64,000 bases of DNA. Source: CAMQRS01 sp964370645. GTDB taxonomy: Bacteria; Bacillota_I; Bacilli_A; Erysipelotrichales; Erysipelotrichaceae. Below are positions 16,580 through 25,671 of this stretch, piece by piece. Numbering within the stretch: position 1 is the first letter of the stretch; the number at the start of each line of letters is the position of its first letter. The position numbers were made by a program, and so were the translations under genes. The stretch spans positions 100,076-164,075 of the forward strand of contig CAYJJS010000001.1 in the NCBI GenBank assembly GCA_964370645.1. Direction: 5' to 3'. Below the pieces are notes generated by a model. That model saw only the letters and a list, made by a program, of their open reading frames with translations. It had not been told where the DNA came from and did not search any database.

Positions 16580-16816
16580 CTATCGCACACTTTCTATTTC
16601 GCAAAGTTCGAACCGATATATTTGCTTCACATCCGGATATTTTTCTTGGTCCACTTTCTCTAAAAACATATCTAAATCACGAATATACAAACCACAATCT
16701 CCATATAGTTTACGATATACAACATATTTACGCCCGTTTTCACTATGCGTTGCAATGTCTTCAACCAAATAATAATCACCCTTAAAGTGTTTATAAATTC
16801 CTTTACATTTCACCAT
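16580..16816 (-). CDS. DUF1653 domain protein
   Basis: 78 residues from the ATG at 16816 (GGAGAG 6 bp upstream, inside the cinA end, 14-bp overlap). The pattern GIYKHFKGDYYLVEDIATHSENGRKYVVYRKLYGD, with the aromatic YIRDLDMFLEKVD tail, fits DUF1653, a small beta-rich domain of unknown role. Members are widespread, often near sugar or nucleotide enzymes. It is coupled with cinA upstream and glpK downstream. Confidence 0.85.
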   Translation of the reverse strand: MVKCKGIYKHFKGDYYLVEDIATHSENGRKYVVYRKLYGDCGLYIRDLDMFLEKVDQEKYPDVKQIYRFELCEIESVR

Positions 16817-17885
16817 TTGTGCTCTCCATTTCATATTTTTTTATATACGATAAAACAAGCAAACGTATCTTATAACTAATTTTTTCAATCGATAACTCCG
16901 CTCGATTCAATACACGTATCTCATACTCCTCTTTTATCTTCGCATGAATAACAACTCGAATACGATCCCCTAGACACTCTTTTTCACGAGCAATTCGTAC
17001 TTCAAACGATGTATCTTTACACTCGTTACTACCTAAATGAAAATCCTCTATCTGAAAATCTCCATCAAAAATAAGTGTATGCTTTGGAATACAATGAAAC
17101 AATATCTGCGCAACATCATTCACCTCTAATATATGGCCTTGGAGCACACTTTTTACTTGTTGAATAAGCAAATACATTTTTTCATCTGCTTGTTGCTGTC
17201 CATGTGCCTTACAAGCAAAACGAATTCGTACATTTGACTCTGCTGCATACAAAGCAATACTCACTTCACTTTGTGCAGCAATCACATCTTGCAATACATC
17301 TGCCAATCGACTTTCTCCAATATTCATTGTATATACATCTTGTGTATATAAGGTTGATTTCGCATATTTTTTTAAAATAGGAATTAATGCGTGCTCTAAC
17401 ATATATCTCAATTCTTTTGGAGGTCCAGGCAAATTCACAATCATTTGCTCATTAGCCTGCATTAGACACCCATTAGCCGTTCCAATATCATTCTCTAATA
17501 TCGTACACCCTTCAGGAAAATACGCTTGTGTATAGTTACTATTCGCAATTGTACTTGCGTTATCTAAAAACATAATTTTATTTTCTATTTTATTTTTTTC
17601 TTCCTCTAAAAACTCCATTTCTAACCCTAAATACTGTGCACATAATGACTTTGTAATATCATCTTGTGTTGGTCCTATACCACCTGTCGTAATCACAAGA
17701 TTTGCACCTCTTTGAAATGCACTATCTAAACTAGACAAAAAACGCTTTGGATTATCTCCAACAACACTTTGATGATAAACATCAAACCCTAACTCCTTAC
17801 ACATCTTAAAAATTGCATTCGCATTGGTATTCACAATTTCACCCAACAATAATTCTGTACCTACATTTATTACTTCTACAATCAT
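16803..17885 (-). CDS. cinA: CinA family protein lacking a recognisable C-terminal deamidase motif
   Basis: Competence/damage-inducible family. 360 residues against about 410 for full CinA. N-terminal MoaB/MogA-like domain (1-165) is well conserved: VGTELLLGEIVNTNA near 8-22, TGGIGPTQDDIT near 66-77 and NLPGPPKEL near 150. The middle KH-like part follows. In the C-terminal 110 residues the ESCTGG signature of NMN deamidase (PncC) is absent; the segment is poorly conserved. The protein may therefore keep only the pyrophosphatase-type N-terminal function. First gene of a six-gene operon. Confidence 0.85.
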   Translation of the reverse strand: MIVEVINVGTELLLGEIVNTNANAIFKMCKELGFDVYHQSVVGDNPKRFLSSLDSAFQRGANLVITTGGIGPTQDDITKSLCAQYLGLEMEFLEEEKNKIENKIMFLDNASTIANSNYTQAYFPEGCTILENDIGTANGCLMQANEQMIVNLPGPPKELRYMLEHALIPILKKYAKSTLYTQDVYTMNIGESRLADVLQDVIAAQSEVSIALYAAESNVRIRFACKAHGQQQADEKMYLLIQQVKSVLQGHILEVNDVAQILFHCIPKHTLIFDGDFQIEDFHLGSNECKDTSFEVRIAREKECLGDRIRVVIHAKIKEEYEIRVLNRAELSIEKISYKIRLLVLSYIKKYEMESTNGEM

Positions 17886-17926
17886 AGCTTCACCTCATCT
17901 ACTTTATTGTACTATATTTTAAAATA

Positions 17927-17953
17927 TAAAAAAATGACTATTTTCATAGCCAT
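17927..17953 (-). terminator. Terminator after the Gfo/Idh/MocA gene
   Basis: Minus strand ATGGCTAT, GAAA loop, ATAGTCAT (one G-U pair), then TTTTTTT; the first stem arm is within the last codons of the gene. Confidence 0.7.
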
Positions 17954-17954
17954 C

Positions 17955-18923
17955 TTACTCAAAAGGATACACAAGCTCCCATTCTTCACGCAACGTGTCC
18001 ATCAATTCCATGATTGCAATACTCTCTTCATGTGGTATTTCTGCACACTGGATTTCTTTTTGTCGAATGGCTTTAATACAAGCTCTTACTTGATATTCAA
18101 AACCAGTGATTTGTTTAGGAACTTCATACCTTGCAATATTCTTTCGTCTTTGATCATACACTTCAACACAAGTAATATTATTTATATTTTTTGCGATGAT
18201 AAACCCCTTATCCCCATACAATATCCCATATTGGTCCATGGTAATATTAGCAGCACTTTGTATCGTTGCTACACGCCCGTCTTTATACGTAAAGATAGAT
18301 GCGTTTTTCATATCTACTCCATATTCATTTTTTATACAAGTCGTTTGTATAGAAGCAATATCCAACCCAAAAATACAAGCCATGAAATGCAGTGGATATA
18401 CACCTACATCCAATAGCGCCCCACCAGCATATTCTGGTTTAATCAAACGTTCTACATGATCAATAGTATAACCTAAATTTGCACTCAACTGACTTACTTC
18501 TCCAATAACACCGCTTTCAACCACATCTTTTAATATATTTAATGAAGGTAAATAACGCGTCCATATTGCTTCACTAATAAATAGATTTTTTTGTTTTGCA
18601 TAAGCATACACTTCCCTAGCCTGCTTAGCATTTGCCATGAATGCTTTTTCACATAACACAGCTTTATTGTATTTTAATGCTAACATAGCATGCTCATAGT
18701 GATGTGAATGTGGTGATGCGATATACACTAGCTCTACAAGAGGATCTTGTAGCAATTCCTCATAGTTTCCATAAAATTTTTCGATGTGCATCTCTTTTGC
18801 AAATTCTCTTGCTCGAGTTATATCTCTTGATGCAATTGCATATGCATTTGCATCCTCCATTTGGGCTAGTGTTTTCGCCATATGCTTCGCAATGCTTCCT
18901 GCACCTAATATTCCAATATTCAT
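17955..18923 (-). CDS. Gfo/Idh/MocA family oxidoreductase
   Basis: NAD(P)-dependent oxidoreductase, 322 residues from the ATG at 18923 (AAAGGGGGG upstream; family begins MNIGILGAG). Rossmann motif GILGAGSIAKHMAKTL at 4-19, VYIASPHSHHYEHAMLAL near 70-87 and the EKAFMANAKQA segment near 97, where E-K is the catalytic-Lys motif of the family; GGALLDVGVYPLHF near 165-178 is the conserved C-domain motif. Substrate (often a sugar or cyclitol, or a trans-dihydrodiol) unknown. Monocistronic. Confidence 0.9.
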   Translation of the reverse strand: MNIGILGAGSIAKHMAKTLAQMEDANAYAIASRDITRAREFAKEMHIEKFYGNYEELLQDPLVELVYIASPHSHHYEHAMLALKYNKAVLCEKAFMANAKQAREVYAYAKQKNLFISEAIWTRYLPSLNILKDVVESGVIGEVSQLSANLGYTIDHVERLIKPEYAGGALLDVGVYPLHFMACIFGLDIASIQTTCIKNEYGVDMKNASIFTYKDGRVATIQSAANITMDQYGILYGDKGFIIAKNINNITCVEVYDQRRKNIARYEVPKQITGFEYQVRACIKAIRQKEIQCAEIPHEESIAIMELMDTLREEWELVYPFE

Positions 18924-18976
18924 TATATATCCCCCCTTTTCTATCACTATATCAAAATACTATAGTAGAAACAAAT

Positions 18977-19001
18977 AAAAAAGAGACAACGTCTCTTTTT
19001 T
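18977..19001 (-). terminator. Terminator of the pepP-M18 peptidase operon
   Basis: AAAAGAGAC, short loop, GTCTCTTTTTT on the minus strand, just after the aminopeptidase stop. Confidence 0.9.
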
Positions 19002-20379
19002 ATACTTTTTGTAAGAATGTTTTATACGCTACATACGCTTCATACACATCGGCTTTACTAACGATTTCCCATGGTGCATGCATATTTAATACAGCAACTC
19101 CTGCGTCAATTACTTCCATCCCATAATTTCCTAAAATGTAGGCGATCGTTCCACCTCCACCTTGGTCTACCTTACCTAGTTCAGCAGTTTGGTAATTCAC
19201 TTGTGCGTCATCCATTACACGTCTTAACTGTGCGATGAATTCTGGGTTTGCATCATTACATCCTGACTTTCCTCTAGCTCCAGTATATTTATTAAAACAA
19301 ATTCCTTGTCCTAAGAAAGCCGCATTTTTTCTTTCATTCACTCCTGCATATAAAGGATCAAAACCTGCACTTACATCACTTGACAACATTTTTGAATTAC
19401 TCAATGCACGACGCACTTTCAAGTTTGACGTTTCATTCATCAACACTAACATTTCAGCAACAATGTTTTCAAACCACATAGATTGTGCACCAGTCGCACC
19501 TATACTACCTACTTCTTCTTTGTCCACTAAGATAGCACATGTTGTATACGCTTGTGCACCACTATCTAAACATGCCATTAACGAAGTGTACGCACAAACA
19601 CGATCATCATGACCATATCCCATAACCATTGATCGATCCAATCCATAATCTCTTGCTTTTCCACTTGGAACAACTTCAATTTCTGCGGACACAAAATCTT
19701 CTTCTTCAATATCATATTTTTCTTTCATCATACGTAAAACATTTGCTTTTACTGTATTTTTTTCTTCACCTTTTAAAGGAATGCTTGCAATAGTCACATC
19801 CAAGTCTTCTCCTTCAATTAACTTTGCTCCAGGTTTTTGCAATTGATCTGCTGATAAGTGAATTAATAAATCTGTAATTCCTACTACTGGATCACTATCT
19901 TCTTCCCCAATTACAATATCAACACGAGTCCCATCTTTTTTAAATACAACTCCATGTAAAGATAAAGGCAATGTTACCCATTGATATTTTTTCACTCCAC
20001 CATAATAATGTGTATCCGCTAATACAAACCCTTCACTTTCATACAGTGGATTTTGTTTAAAATCTAAACGTGGTGAATCAATGTGTGCACCTAAAATTCG
20101 CAACCCTTCCTCTAATGGCTTTTCACCAATCACGAAGGTAGCTATGTTTTTATCCATATTCGTTGCATACACTTTATCTCCAGCTTTTAATTCTTTACCT
20201 TGTTTTATATATTCTTGTAAGTCTCTATATCCATGCGCCTTCGCCAATTTCACGCTTTCTTTTACACATGCACGCTCTGTCTTACCTTTTGTGATATAGT
20301 GCTTATAACCTTCATTAAACTCCATCACAGCACGCATTTGTGCTTCATCATATTTTTCCCATGCTACTTTTTTATACAT
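19000..20379 (-). CDS. M18 family zinc aminopeptidase
   Basis: Cytoplasmic dinuclear-zinc aminopeptidase that trims acidic or neutral N-terminal residues. 459 residues from the ATG at 20379, preceded by AGGAGGCG; the 14-residue upstream extension has no RBS. Metal and catalytic motifs: GAHIDSPRLDFK near 87-98, VDKEEVGSIGATG near 291-303 and a C-terminal NMHAPWEIVSKAD near 440. Downstream of the M24 peptidase by 11 bp, a peptide-degradation pair. Confidence 0.92.
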   Translation of the reverse strand: MYKKVAWEKYDEAQMRAVMEFNEGYKHYITKGKTERACVKESVKLAKAHGYRDLQEYIKQGKELKAGDKVYATNMDKNIATFVIGEKPLEEGLRILGAHIDSPRLDFKQNPLYESEGFVLADTHYYGGVKKYQWVTLPLSLHGVVFKKDGTRVDIVIGEEDSDPVVGITDLLIHLSADQLQKPGAKLIEGEDLDVTIASIPLKGEEKNTVKANVLRMMKEKYDIEEEDFVSAEIEVVPSGKARDYGLDRSMVMGYGHDDRVCAYTSLMACLDSGAQAYTTCAILVDKEEVGSIGATGAQSMWFENIVAEMLVLMNETSNLKVRRALSNSKMLSSDVSAGFDPLYAGVNERKNAAFLGQGICFNKYTGARGKSGCNDANPEFIAQLRRVMDDAQVNYQTAELGKVDQGGGGTIAYILGNYGMEVIDAGVAVLNMHAPWEIVSKADVYEAYVAYKTFLQKV

Positions 20380-20390
20380 TTTAACGCCTC

Positions 20391-22175
20391 CTATATTGCT
20401 CTTGTATATTCTTTCAACCATACTACTTCTTCAGCATTTAAGTATGGACTAATTTTATCAAACACTTGTTTATGGTATGTATTCAACCAATTTCTTGTCG
20501 CTTCATCTAAGTAATTCACATCGATTGCATCAATATCGATTGGTGCAAACGTCATACACTCAAACGACAAGAAACGACCATCACTATTTACACAATCTTC
20601 AACAACCAACAATTCATTTTCAATACGAATTCCATGACTTCCCGCAACGTAGACACCCGGCTCATTCGTTACATTCATCCCAACCATCAACTTTGTATCC
20701 TCTTTACGATTCAATAATTTCTGCCAACGAATCCCATGTGGACCTTCGTGTACGCCCAGTAGATGTCCAACACCATGCCCTGTACCACATTTGTAATCAA
20801 TCCCATGTTCCCATAGTGGAGCACGGGCAAGTATATCTAAGTTAATTCCACTCACACCATCTAAAAACTTCGCTCTAGACAACTGTGACATTCCTTTTAA
20901 AACTAAGGTAAAATGTTTTTTCCATTCGGCTTCCACTTCACCCAAAGCAAAAGTACGCGTAATATCTGTAGTACCTTCTAAGTACTGTCCACCACTATCC
21001 ACAAGCAATAAACCTTCCGGCTTCAACTTTGCATAGTTTTTAGCAGTCGCACTATAATGCATCATCGCTGCATTTGCATTATATGCTGCAATCGTAGAAA
21101 AACTTTTATCTATGAAATGTTCTTGTTTCTCTCTTTGTGCACTAATGTATTCATCCACAAGTAACTCATCCATTTCTATTTTTCCAATATTTGTTTTTAA
21201 CCAATACATAAACTTCGTAACTGCTACACCATCTTTAATATGTGCCCATTTAGTATTTTGTATTTCTACATCATTTTTTATAGCTTTCATTAAAGTTGTA
21301 GGATTCACAACATGTATTACTTTTGCTTTTATATTTTTCACAATCGTATAATTACAACGCTCTTTATCCACCATAACTACATTTGAATTTTCAATCTGTT
21401 TTACATCTTCATAAATACTATTGTATCCACATACCTTTACATCATTTTCTTGTAAATAAGCACGCACTTGTGCATCTAGTTTTTGTTCATCAATATACAT
21501 TGTTACACAATCTTGTGTAATGATTAAATACGATAAAAATACAGGGTTACAAGGAATATCATTCCCACGCAAATTACATACATATGCAATATCATCTAGC
21601 GAAGTTAGTACGTGCATAGTTGCCTTTGCTTGTTGCATTTTTTGACGAATTTCATATAACTTATCTTGCATTGTTTTTCCACAATATTTCACATCGTAAA
21701 CAAAAACACTACTTTGTGGTAAATTAGGTCTATTTTCCCATATCAACCCCACTACATCCTCATCATAAGAAATTGTAATATGTTTATCTTGTAAAGCTCT
21801 TTCTACATTTTCTGCAAACACCGTAGAAACAACACGTCCATCAAATCCAAGCGTTTGCCCCTCTTTTAACTCTTTACAAATATATTGTAAAGGTGTTGGA
21901 AATGTAGGATCACCTTGTCTATAAAAATCAATACATGTATTTACCAATTGTTTTTCTGCTTGTATATAATACCTTCCATCACTCCACAAAACAGCTTGTT
22001 GTTGTGTAACAATTAAAATTCCTGCAGAACCAGTAAAGCCAGACATATACGATCTTGCTTTAAAATAATCATGTACATATTCACTATCGTGAAAATCACT
22101 CGTTGGAATAAAATACATGTCCACATTTTTTTCTTTCATTATAGCTCTTAATTTTGCTATTCTATTATTTATCAT
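20391..22175 (-). CDS. M24 family Xaa-Pro aminopeptidase (aminopeptidase P type, three-domain)
   Basis: Removes N-terminal residues that precede proline. 594 residues from the ATG at 22175 (GAGGTATTT upstream), the length of the long, three-domain aminopeptidase P. Two creatinase-like N-terminal domains, then the pita-bread catalytic domain with DSGGQYLEGTTDITRTF near 404-420 (two metal Asp), TGHGVGHLLGVHEGPHGI near 476-493 (metal His), and EPGVYVAGSHGIRIENE near 515 (two metal Glu). Followed by the M18 peptidase. Confidence 0.93.
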   Translation of the reverse strand: MINNRIAKLRAIMKEKNVDMYFIPTSDFHDSEYVHDYFKARSYMSGFTGSAGILIVTQQQAVLWSDGRYYIQAEKQLVNTCIDFYRQGDPTFPTPLQYICKELKEGQTLGFDGRVVSTVFAENVERALQDKHITISYDEDVVGLIWENRPNLPQSSVFVYDVKYCGKTMQDKLYEIRQKMQQAKATMHVLTSLDDIAYVCNLRGNDIPCNPVFLSYLIITQDCVTMYIDEQKLDAQVRAYLQENDVKVCGYNSIYEDVKQIENSNVVMVDKERCNYTIVKNIKAKVIHVVNPTTLMKAIKNDVEIQNTKWAHIKDGVAVTKFMYWLKTNIGKIEMDELLVDEYISAQREKQEHFIDKSFSTIAAYNANAAMMHYSATAKNYAKLKPEGLLLVDSGGQYLEGTTDITRTFALGEVEAEWKKHFTLVLKGMSQLSRAKFLDGVSGINLDILARAPLWEHGIDYKCGTGHGVGHLLGVHEGPHGIRWQKLLNRKEDTKLMVGMNVTNEPGVYVAGSHGIRIENELLVVEDCVNSDGRFLSFECMTFAPIDIDAIDVNYLDEATRNWLNTYHKQVFDKISPYLNAEEVVWLKEYTRAI

Positions 22176-22197
22176 AAATACCTCTTTCATCCTTACT

Positions 22198-22226
22198 ATT
22201 GTATTATAGATTTTGTGTAACTGCAA
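22198..22226 (-). promoter_or_regulatory. Promoter of the aminopeptidase operon
   Basis: TTGCAG (22221-22226), 17-bp spacer, TACAAT (22198-22203) on the minus strand, about 23 bp before the M24 ATG. Confidence 0.55.
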
Positions 22227-22248
22227 TTATAAGAATACACATACTCAA

Positions 22249-23505
22249 CTATTTTTTGCACATCATATCCACGATTTCTTGATCCGTGACTCGCATACCT
22301 TCATTGGATAATCGACCAATGTTTTGAATTGTTGTCTCTACACAACACCCAACCAATCCATCACCAGCCTGAAAAACTTGTCCCTGCTTTGCCATTGCAT
22401 ATCCAGTTAACCCTGCATCCACAGCACTTGCGATTTTTGCTGCACAAGAAGCCTTTGCACCATCACAAACCATTCCTGATACAATCATAATCGCATTTGT
22501 AATACAATCATTCAAACACTCCACATTTGCATCATGCAAGTAAGCAACTCCACAACCTGCTCCTACACCTGCACTAACAACACCGCAATACGCAGACAAA
22601 CGACCAATTTTACTTTTTTGATGAATTGCAATCAAATTGGATAGCGCCAATGCTCGAATGCATTTTTCTTCACTTACTTGTAAATGCTCAGCATATACAA
22701 TAACAGGTAGTGATACGCTAATCCCCTGATTCCCACTCCCTGAATTAATGATGACTGGTAAATGACACCCTGACATACGTGCATCACTTGCTGCTGCCGC
22801 ATATGCTTTAGCTTTAATATGTACTGCATCTCCAAAACTTTCTAGAAGCACACTACCTACATTCGCTCCATAATTACCTGCTAAACCTTCTTTCGCAATC
22901 GCACTATTATATGCAATCTGTTTTTGTAATAAAGGGGCAATTTTTTGTATATCCACACATTCTACAAAATTATAAATACCCTCAACACTTAAAAAATCTC
23001 GATTCATTATATCTTGTTTTACTTTTGTTTGTTTTGTGAACACCTCTTGTCCATTACGAATAATGGAAACCACATTCAAATGTTGGTGTGCAATACGTAC
23101 CTCTACTTCATCTTGATCATTTTTCAAGATTACTTTCATATCTAATACATTCTTACTTTGTAAAGAGCACAATGTTATATCCAAACTCTTTAACCCTTCT
23201 TCTATACTCGCAATTTGTTCTTGTTGTAGATGTGCAATCACCTCTAATTGCTTACTGGCATCTCCTGCTACAATTCCTGCCACAACCGCAACTTCAACAC
23301 CTTTTTTCCCACCTGTATTAGGTACGATTACCCCTTTCACATTTTTCAATATATTATTACTTACTGCTATGTGTACACTTGTAGGTTGTGTTTGTAACAC
23401 TTCTTTTGCAAGTGCTCCTAAATATGCTAAAGCAATTGGCTCGGTACATCCAAGCGCCGCTACTAACTCCTCTTCCAGTATCCTAATATATGCCTGCTCA
23501 TTCAT
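22249..23505 (-). CDS. L-cysteine desulfidase / UPF0597 (serine dehydratase-like) family protein
   Basis: Iron-sulfur enzyme family related to the alpha part of L-serine dehydratases; characterised members release sulfide from L-cysteine. 418 residues from the ATG at 23505 (AGGAG 8 bp upstream; the GTG at 23514 would sit on the RBS). Signatures: ALGCTEPIALAYLGA near 17-31, VPNTGGKKGVEVAVVAG near 62, GSGNQGISVSLPV near 258-270 and CDGAKASCAAKIASA near 347, the Cys residues presumably binding the cluster. Precise substrate uncertain. Confidence 0.85.
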   Translation of the reverse strand: MNEQAYIRILEEELVAALGCTEPIALAYLGALAKEVLQTQPTSVHIAVSNNILKNVKGVIVPNTGGKKGVEVAVVAGIVAGDASKQLEVIAHLQQEQIASIEEGLKSLDITLCSLQSKNVLDMKVILKNDQDEVEVRIAHQHLNVVSIIRNGQEVFTKQTKVKQDIMNRDFLSVEGIYNFVECVDIQKIAPLLQKQIAYNSAIAKEGLAGNYGANVGSVLLESFGDAVHIKAKAYAAAASDARMSGCHLPVIINSGSGNQGISVSLPVIVYAEHLQVSEEKCIRALALSNLIAIHQKSKIGRLSAYCGVVSAGVGAGCGVAYLHDANVECLNDCITNAIMIVSGMVCDGAKASCAAKIASAVDAGLTGYAMAKQGQVFQAGDGLVGCCVETTIQNIGRLSNEGMRVTDQEIVDMMCKK

Positions 23506-23527
23506 TTGACTCACTCCTATCTAGATT

Positions 23528-23556
23528 ATTGTAACTTGATAAAAATAGAAACACAA
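23528..23556 (-). promoter_or_regulatory. Promoter of the cysteine desulfidase-family gene
   Basis: TTGTGT (23551-23556), 17-bp spacer, TACAAT (23528-23533) on the minus strand. Confidence 0.5.
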
Positions 23557-23560
23557 TAGA

Positions 23561-23588
23561 AAAAAGAGCGTAATTAAACGCTCTTTTT
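23561..23588 (-). terminator. Terminator of the ankyrin/EF-G-like operon
   Basis: AAAAAGAGCG, loop TTTAATTA, CGCTCTTTTTT on the minus strand right after the stop. Confidence 0.9.
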
Positions 23589-23592
23589 AGCA

Positions 23593-25662
23593 TTATTTGC
23601 TTTGTGCAATTACTTTATCTTTTAAATGACTAGGCACTTCTGCATAATGATCAAATTCCTGTGTATAAATACCTCTACCTTGTGTAATTGCGCGCAAGTC
23701 AGTTGCAAAGTTCATAACTTCTGCAAGTGGAACTTGTGCATTAATATTTTGTTTATCTTCTGCCAAATCCATTCCTAAAATCATTCCTCTTCGTTTATTC
23801 AACTCCCCAATGATATTTCCTGTATATTCATCAGGTACAATGATGTGTAAATCCATTATTGGTTCTAATAAAATCGGATTTGCTTTCGGCAAAGCATCTT
23901 TATATGCTAAATGTGCAGCCAATTTAAACGCCATTTCACTAGAATCAACATCATGGTATTTTCCATCTAATAAAACAGCCTTCACATTTACTACTTTATA
24001 ACCCGCTAATACTCCTGTATGCATCATCTCTCTAAGTCCACTCTCTACTGCAGGAAAATATCCTTTAGGTACAGCACCTCCCACTACTTTATCCGCAAAA
24101 ACCATTTCTTCTTCATCTGGATTATGTGAGAACTCAACAAATACATGCCCAAACTGACCATGACCACCTGTTTGTTTTTTATGACGACCTTCCCCTATGA
24201 TTGTTTTCTTGATTGTCTCGCGATATGGAATCTTAGGATTATTTAATACAACGTCTACTTTATATTTGTTTTTCATTTTATTAACAAGTACTTCCAAGTG
24301 TTGTTCTCCAACACCAAAAATAACACTCTCATGCGTTTCCAAATTATGCACGACACGTACACTAGGATCTTCCTCTACAATCTTTGCTAATGCTCCATTT
24401 ACTTTATCTTCATCATTTTTAGATAATGGTTTTACACTCTTTGATAATAATCCACTAGAGAAAGGTATTGGATCCACTTGTATAGATATCCCCTTCTCAC
24501 ATAAAGTATCATTGGTTTGTGTGTATTGTAATTTTACAACTGCACCAATATCTCCAGTAAATAATTTTCCAACTGCAGTTTGATGTTTTCCTTTAATAAT
24601 AAAGATTTGACTTATTTTTTCTACTTCGTCGCGCACTGGGTTATACACCTGACTATCTGCACTCAACACACCACTTTTTACTTTTAAAAATGAAATTTTT
24701 CCTACAAAAGGATCTACAATACTCTTAAATACAAGAGCACTCAAAACTTCATCTTCACTACAACGAATACTTTCACGAGAATTATCTTTTAAATTTGTGA
24801 CTTCCATAATTCCTTTTTCACCATACGTAGGAAAATATTTCAAAATCAAATCCATCAAACGCTCAATCCCTACACTTTGTATAGCAACTCCTGAGAACAC
24901 AGGAACAATATCTCCTGCACGTACACCAATACGCACCCCTCTTGTAAGTTCTGCATCACTAAACTCTTCTCCGCTAAAATATCGTTCCATCAATTCATCA
25001 TCACACATTGCAATGGTTTCTGCTATTTGATCTCGATATGCGTCCACCAATGCACTCATAGATGCTGGTACATCGTAAAAAGTCGTTGTGCTAGCTTTGT
25101 CTGTTTTATAATACCAAGCCTTATTTCTTAATATATTGACCGAACCAACAATCTGATTATCCTCCACTATAGGAATTTCAAAAGGTACAACAACCTTTCC
25201 GAATCGTTCACGTAGCGCCTCATAGGTTTGTGAAAAAGAAGTATTATCTTCATCTAATTTATTTACAAAAAAGATTGCTGGTATTTTTCTACGTCTTACT
25301 TTTTCCCATGCATTTATCGTACCTGTTTGCACATTGTCTTTTGCACTCACAACAATCAAAGCATTATCACAAACTTCAATTGCAGCATCTGCTTCACCTA
25401 CATAATCCAAATATCCAGGTGTATCTAGAAAATTAATCTTACATTCTTGCCATTCAATTGGAACTACTGTTGTATAAATACTAATTCCTCTTTTGATTTC
25501 TTCACTATCATAATCTATTAAAGAACTACCTTCACTCGTTTTTCCAAAACGATCACTTGCTTTTGTATAATACAACATGGCTTCTAATACACTTGTCTTC
25601 CCTGCTCCACTATGTCCTAACACACTGACATTTCTTACTTCACTTGCTTTATAGTCTCTCAT
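23593..25662 (-). CDS. Elongation factor G-like GTPase (second-type FusA paralogue)
   Basis: Translational GTPase related to EF-G but of the divergent EF-G-like group; 689 residues. G1 loop GHSGAGKTS at 16-24 (housekeeping EF-G has AHIDAGKTT), G2 RGISI near 58, G3 DTPGYLD near 78, G4 NKLD near 132; domains II-V follow, with the domain IV GGHGQFGHVFVEF stretch near 506. Role in cells is not settled for this group. It follows the ankyrin gene by 9 bp, with GGGGG as ribosome site, and is followed by a terminator; no rpsL/rpsG/tuf genes are nearby, which also argues against being the main EF-G. Confidence 0.9.
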   Translation of the reverse strand: MRDYKASEVRNVSVLGHSGAGKTSVLEAMLYYTKASDRFGKTSEGSSLIDYDSEEIKRGISIYTTVVPIEWQECKINFLDTPGYLDYVGEADAAIEVCDNALIVVSAKDNVQTGTINAWEKVRRRKIPAIFFVNKLDEDNTSFSQTYEALRERFGKVVVPFEIPIVEDNQIVGSVNILRNKAWYYKTDKASTTTFYDVPASMSALVDAYRDQIAETIAMCDDELMERYFSGEEFSDAELTRGVRIGVRAGDIVPVFSGVAIQSVGIERLMDLILKYFPTYGEKGIMEVTNLKDNSRESIRCSEDEVLSALVFKSIVDPFVGKISFLKVKSGVLSADSQVYNPVRDEVEKISQIFIIKGKHQTAVGKLFTGDIGAVVKLQYTQTNDTLCEKGISIQVDPIPFSSGLLSKSVKPLSKNDEDKVNGALAKIVEEDPSVRVVHNLETHESVIFGVGEQHLEVLVNKMKNKYKVDVVLNNPKIPYRETIKKTIIGEGRHKKQTGGHGQFGHVFVEFSHNPDEEEMVFADKVVGGAVPKGYFPAVESGLREMMHTGVLAGYKVVNVKAVLLDGKYHDVDSSEMAFKLAAHLAYKDALPKANPILLEPIMDLHIIVPDEYTGNIIGELNKRRGMILGMDLAEDKQNINAQVPLAEVMNFATDLRAITQGRGIYTQEFDHYAEVPSHLKDKVIAQSK

Positions 25663-25671
25663 AATAACCCC

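Noticed and set aside
17907..18416. 169-codon plus-strand frame opposite the Gfo/Idh/MocA gene
   Set aside because: Antisense shadow; starts within a terminator region.
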